The translations under genes were made by a program, and so were the position numbers. This document shows positions 4,838 to 5,234 of a stretch of 5,234 nucleotides of DNA, piece after piece. Where the stretch lies: assembly GCA_938046755.1 (NCBI GenBank), contig CALIXC010000045.1, positions 1-5,234 on the forward strand, written 5' to 3'. The stretch is from an uncultured Lautropia sp. GTDB lineage: Bacteria > Pseudomonadota > Gammaproteobacteria > Burkholderiales > Burkholderiaceae_E. The first letter of the stretch is position 1; the number at the start of each line of letters is the position of its first letter. The notes beneath the pieces are model-generated. The model was given only the letters and a program-made list of their open reading frames with translations. It was not told where the DNA came from and ran no database searches.

Positions 4838-5234
4838 ATGAAACTGTTGCGTGCCTGGCTGGGCGCCCTGCCCAGCTATCTCTGGAGCGGCTGGGGGGCC
4901 ATTGCCAGCCTGCTGCTGGGCATGGCGCTGTGGGAGGCGCTGGCCGCCTGGTATGGCCCGCTGGTGCTGCCCACGCCGCTGGAGACGGCGCAGATGCTTC
5001 TGCAGCTGATGCAGGGCCACGGTGCCGAAGCGCTGTGGCCGCAGCTGGCCGTCACGGCGCGGCGCGCCTTTGCGGGGCTGTCGCTGGCGCTGGTGCTGGG
5101 CAGTGTGCTGGGCGTGGCCGCCGGCTCGTCGGGCAGGTGCGAGCTGCCCGGCGTCCTGGGCCGGCTGCGGATCAGCGACCACACCGACGCCTGGAGGCGG
5201 CCCTTCACGCTGATCCGCCACGGCGACGGCCGCC
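4838..5234 (+). CDS. ABC transporter permease, SsuC/TauC-like, N-terminal part (runs off right edge; atypical after residue 98)
   Basis: Inner-membrane permease of the binding-protein-dependent family that imports sulfonates, taurine, nitrate or related small molecules; the substrate cannot be told. Seen: a first membrane segment (about 20-38, AIASLLLGMALWEALAAW), the family marker LPTPLETAQML (44-54), an amphipathic stretch, then TARRAFAGLSLALVLGSVLG (73-92) starting the next membrane segment. About 260 residues would be usual. From about residue 98 (base 5129) the frame stays open, but the product becomes hydrophilic (GRCELPGVLGRLRISDHTDA, 99-118), where relatives continue with membrane segments. 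This suggests a junction, fusion or broken gene. The ATG at 4838 has GGGAG 10 bases upstream; an in-frame ATG at 4811 lies inside the hairpin and is less likely. Divergent from the fepA-like gene, so it may share regulation. Confidence 0.68.
   Translation, partial: MKLLRAWLGALPSYLWSGWGAIASLLLGMALWEALAAWYGPLVLPTPLETAQMLLQLMQGHGAEALWPQLAVTARRAFAGLSLALVLGSVLGVAAGSSGRCELPGVLGRLRISDHTDAWRRPFTLIRHGDGR
5130..5150. repeat. 7-bp-stem hairpin at the apparent break in the permease gene
   Basis: CGGGCAG (5130-5136) and CTGCCCG (5144-5150) around a 7-base loop. It coincides with the point where the permease translation stops resembling its family. Confidence 0.6.
5167..5218. repeat. Nested inverted repeats near the right edge
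   Basis: A perfect 11-bp inverted repeat, GCGGATCAGCG (5167-5177) and CGCTGATCCGC (5208-5218), with a 30-base spacer. Inside it is a second palindrome, CGCCT GG AGGCG (5188-5199), whose centre is within about one base of the outer one. The unit is not a standard terminator (no T-tract). Confidence 0.7.

Noticed and set aside
4667..5221. Minus-strand open frames antisense to the permease start (184 and 110 codons)
   Set aside because: Gln/Pro/Ala-rich low-complexity products with no family resemblance; typical shadows of GC-rich coding DNA.
5180..5233. Segment FTLIRHGDG at the end of the permease frame resembling the RHG motif of histidine phosphatases; ISDHTDAW resembling the stretch before an ABC ATPase signature
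   Set aside because: Both resemblances are only a few residues long and no supporting motif follows before the window ends.

Overview
The window carries five protein genes. Four are on the minus strand in the order fepA-like receptor, glutathione S-transferase (GST), DUF4336 protein, recB (runs off the left edge). One, an ABC-transporter permease, is divergent on the plus strand and runs off the right edge. No rRNA, tRNA, CRISPR array, transposase or phage gene was seen. Overall it looks like a Gram-negative betaproteobacterium, but the two ends do not look like the same genome.

Left part (1 to about 1040-1180): the start of recB and most of the DUF4336 gene. This part carries Neisseriaceae DNA uptake sequences of the Kingella-type dialect (AGGCAGCCTGAA; one exact copy and two 11/12 copies). 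All 15 lysine codons I counted here are AAA. This fits a Kingella-like member of the Neisseriaceae.

Right part (about 1180 to 5234): the start of the DUF4336 gene, the GST, a full-length FepA/PfeA-type ferric catecholate-siderophore receptor and the permease start. In the three minus-strand genes here, 34 of 41 lysine codons are AAG, GC is higher (mid-60s per cent in sampled lines of fepA and the permease), and I saw no uptake sequence. This fits a GC-rich Burkholderiales-type genome (an oral genus such as Lautropia would fit, but I cannot prove it). The switch falls inside one intact reading frame, near the conserved SPNKIH motif of the DUF4336 protein, so that gene is either a natural recombinant or an assembly chimera.

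Functionally, the centre is an iron-uptake locus. The receptor imports a ferric catecholate siderophore across the outer membrane using TonB energy. A possible Fur box lies in the 411-bp intergenic region between it and the permease. The same region holds a threefold octamer repeat and a leader hairpin just before the permease. The receptor gene ends in two hairpins, the second with a T-tract, which separate it from the GST gene; GST and the DUF4336 gene are probably co-transcribed. The permease sequence stops resembling its family near residue 98, and the last 100 bases are rich in palindromes, which suggests a second junction there. I found no convincing new multi-gene system; the mosaic joints and the repeat-rich intergenic region are the parts most worth checking.
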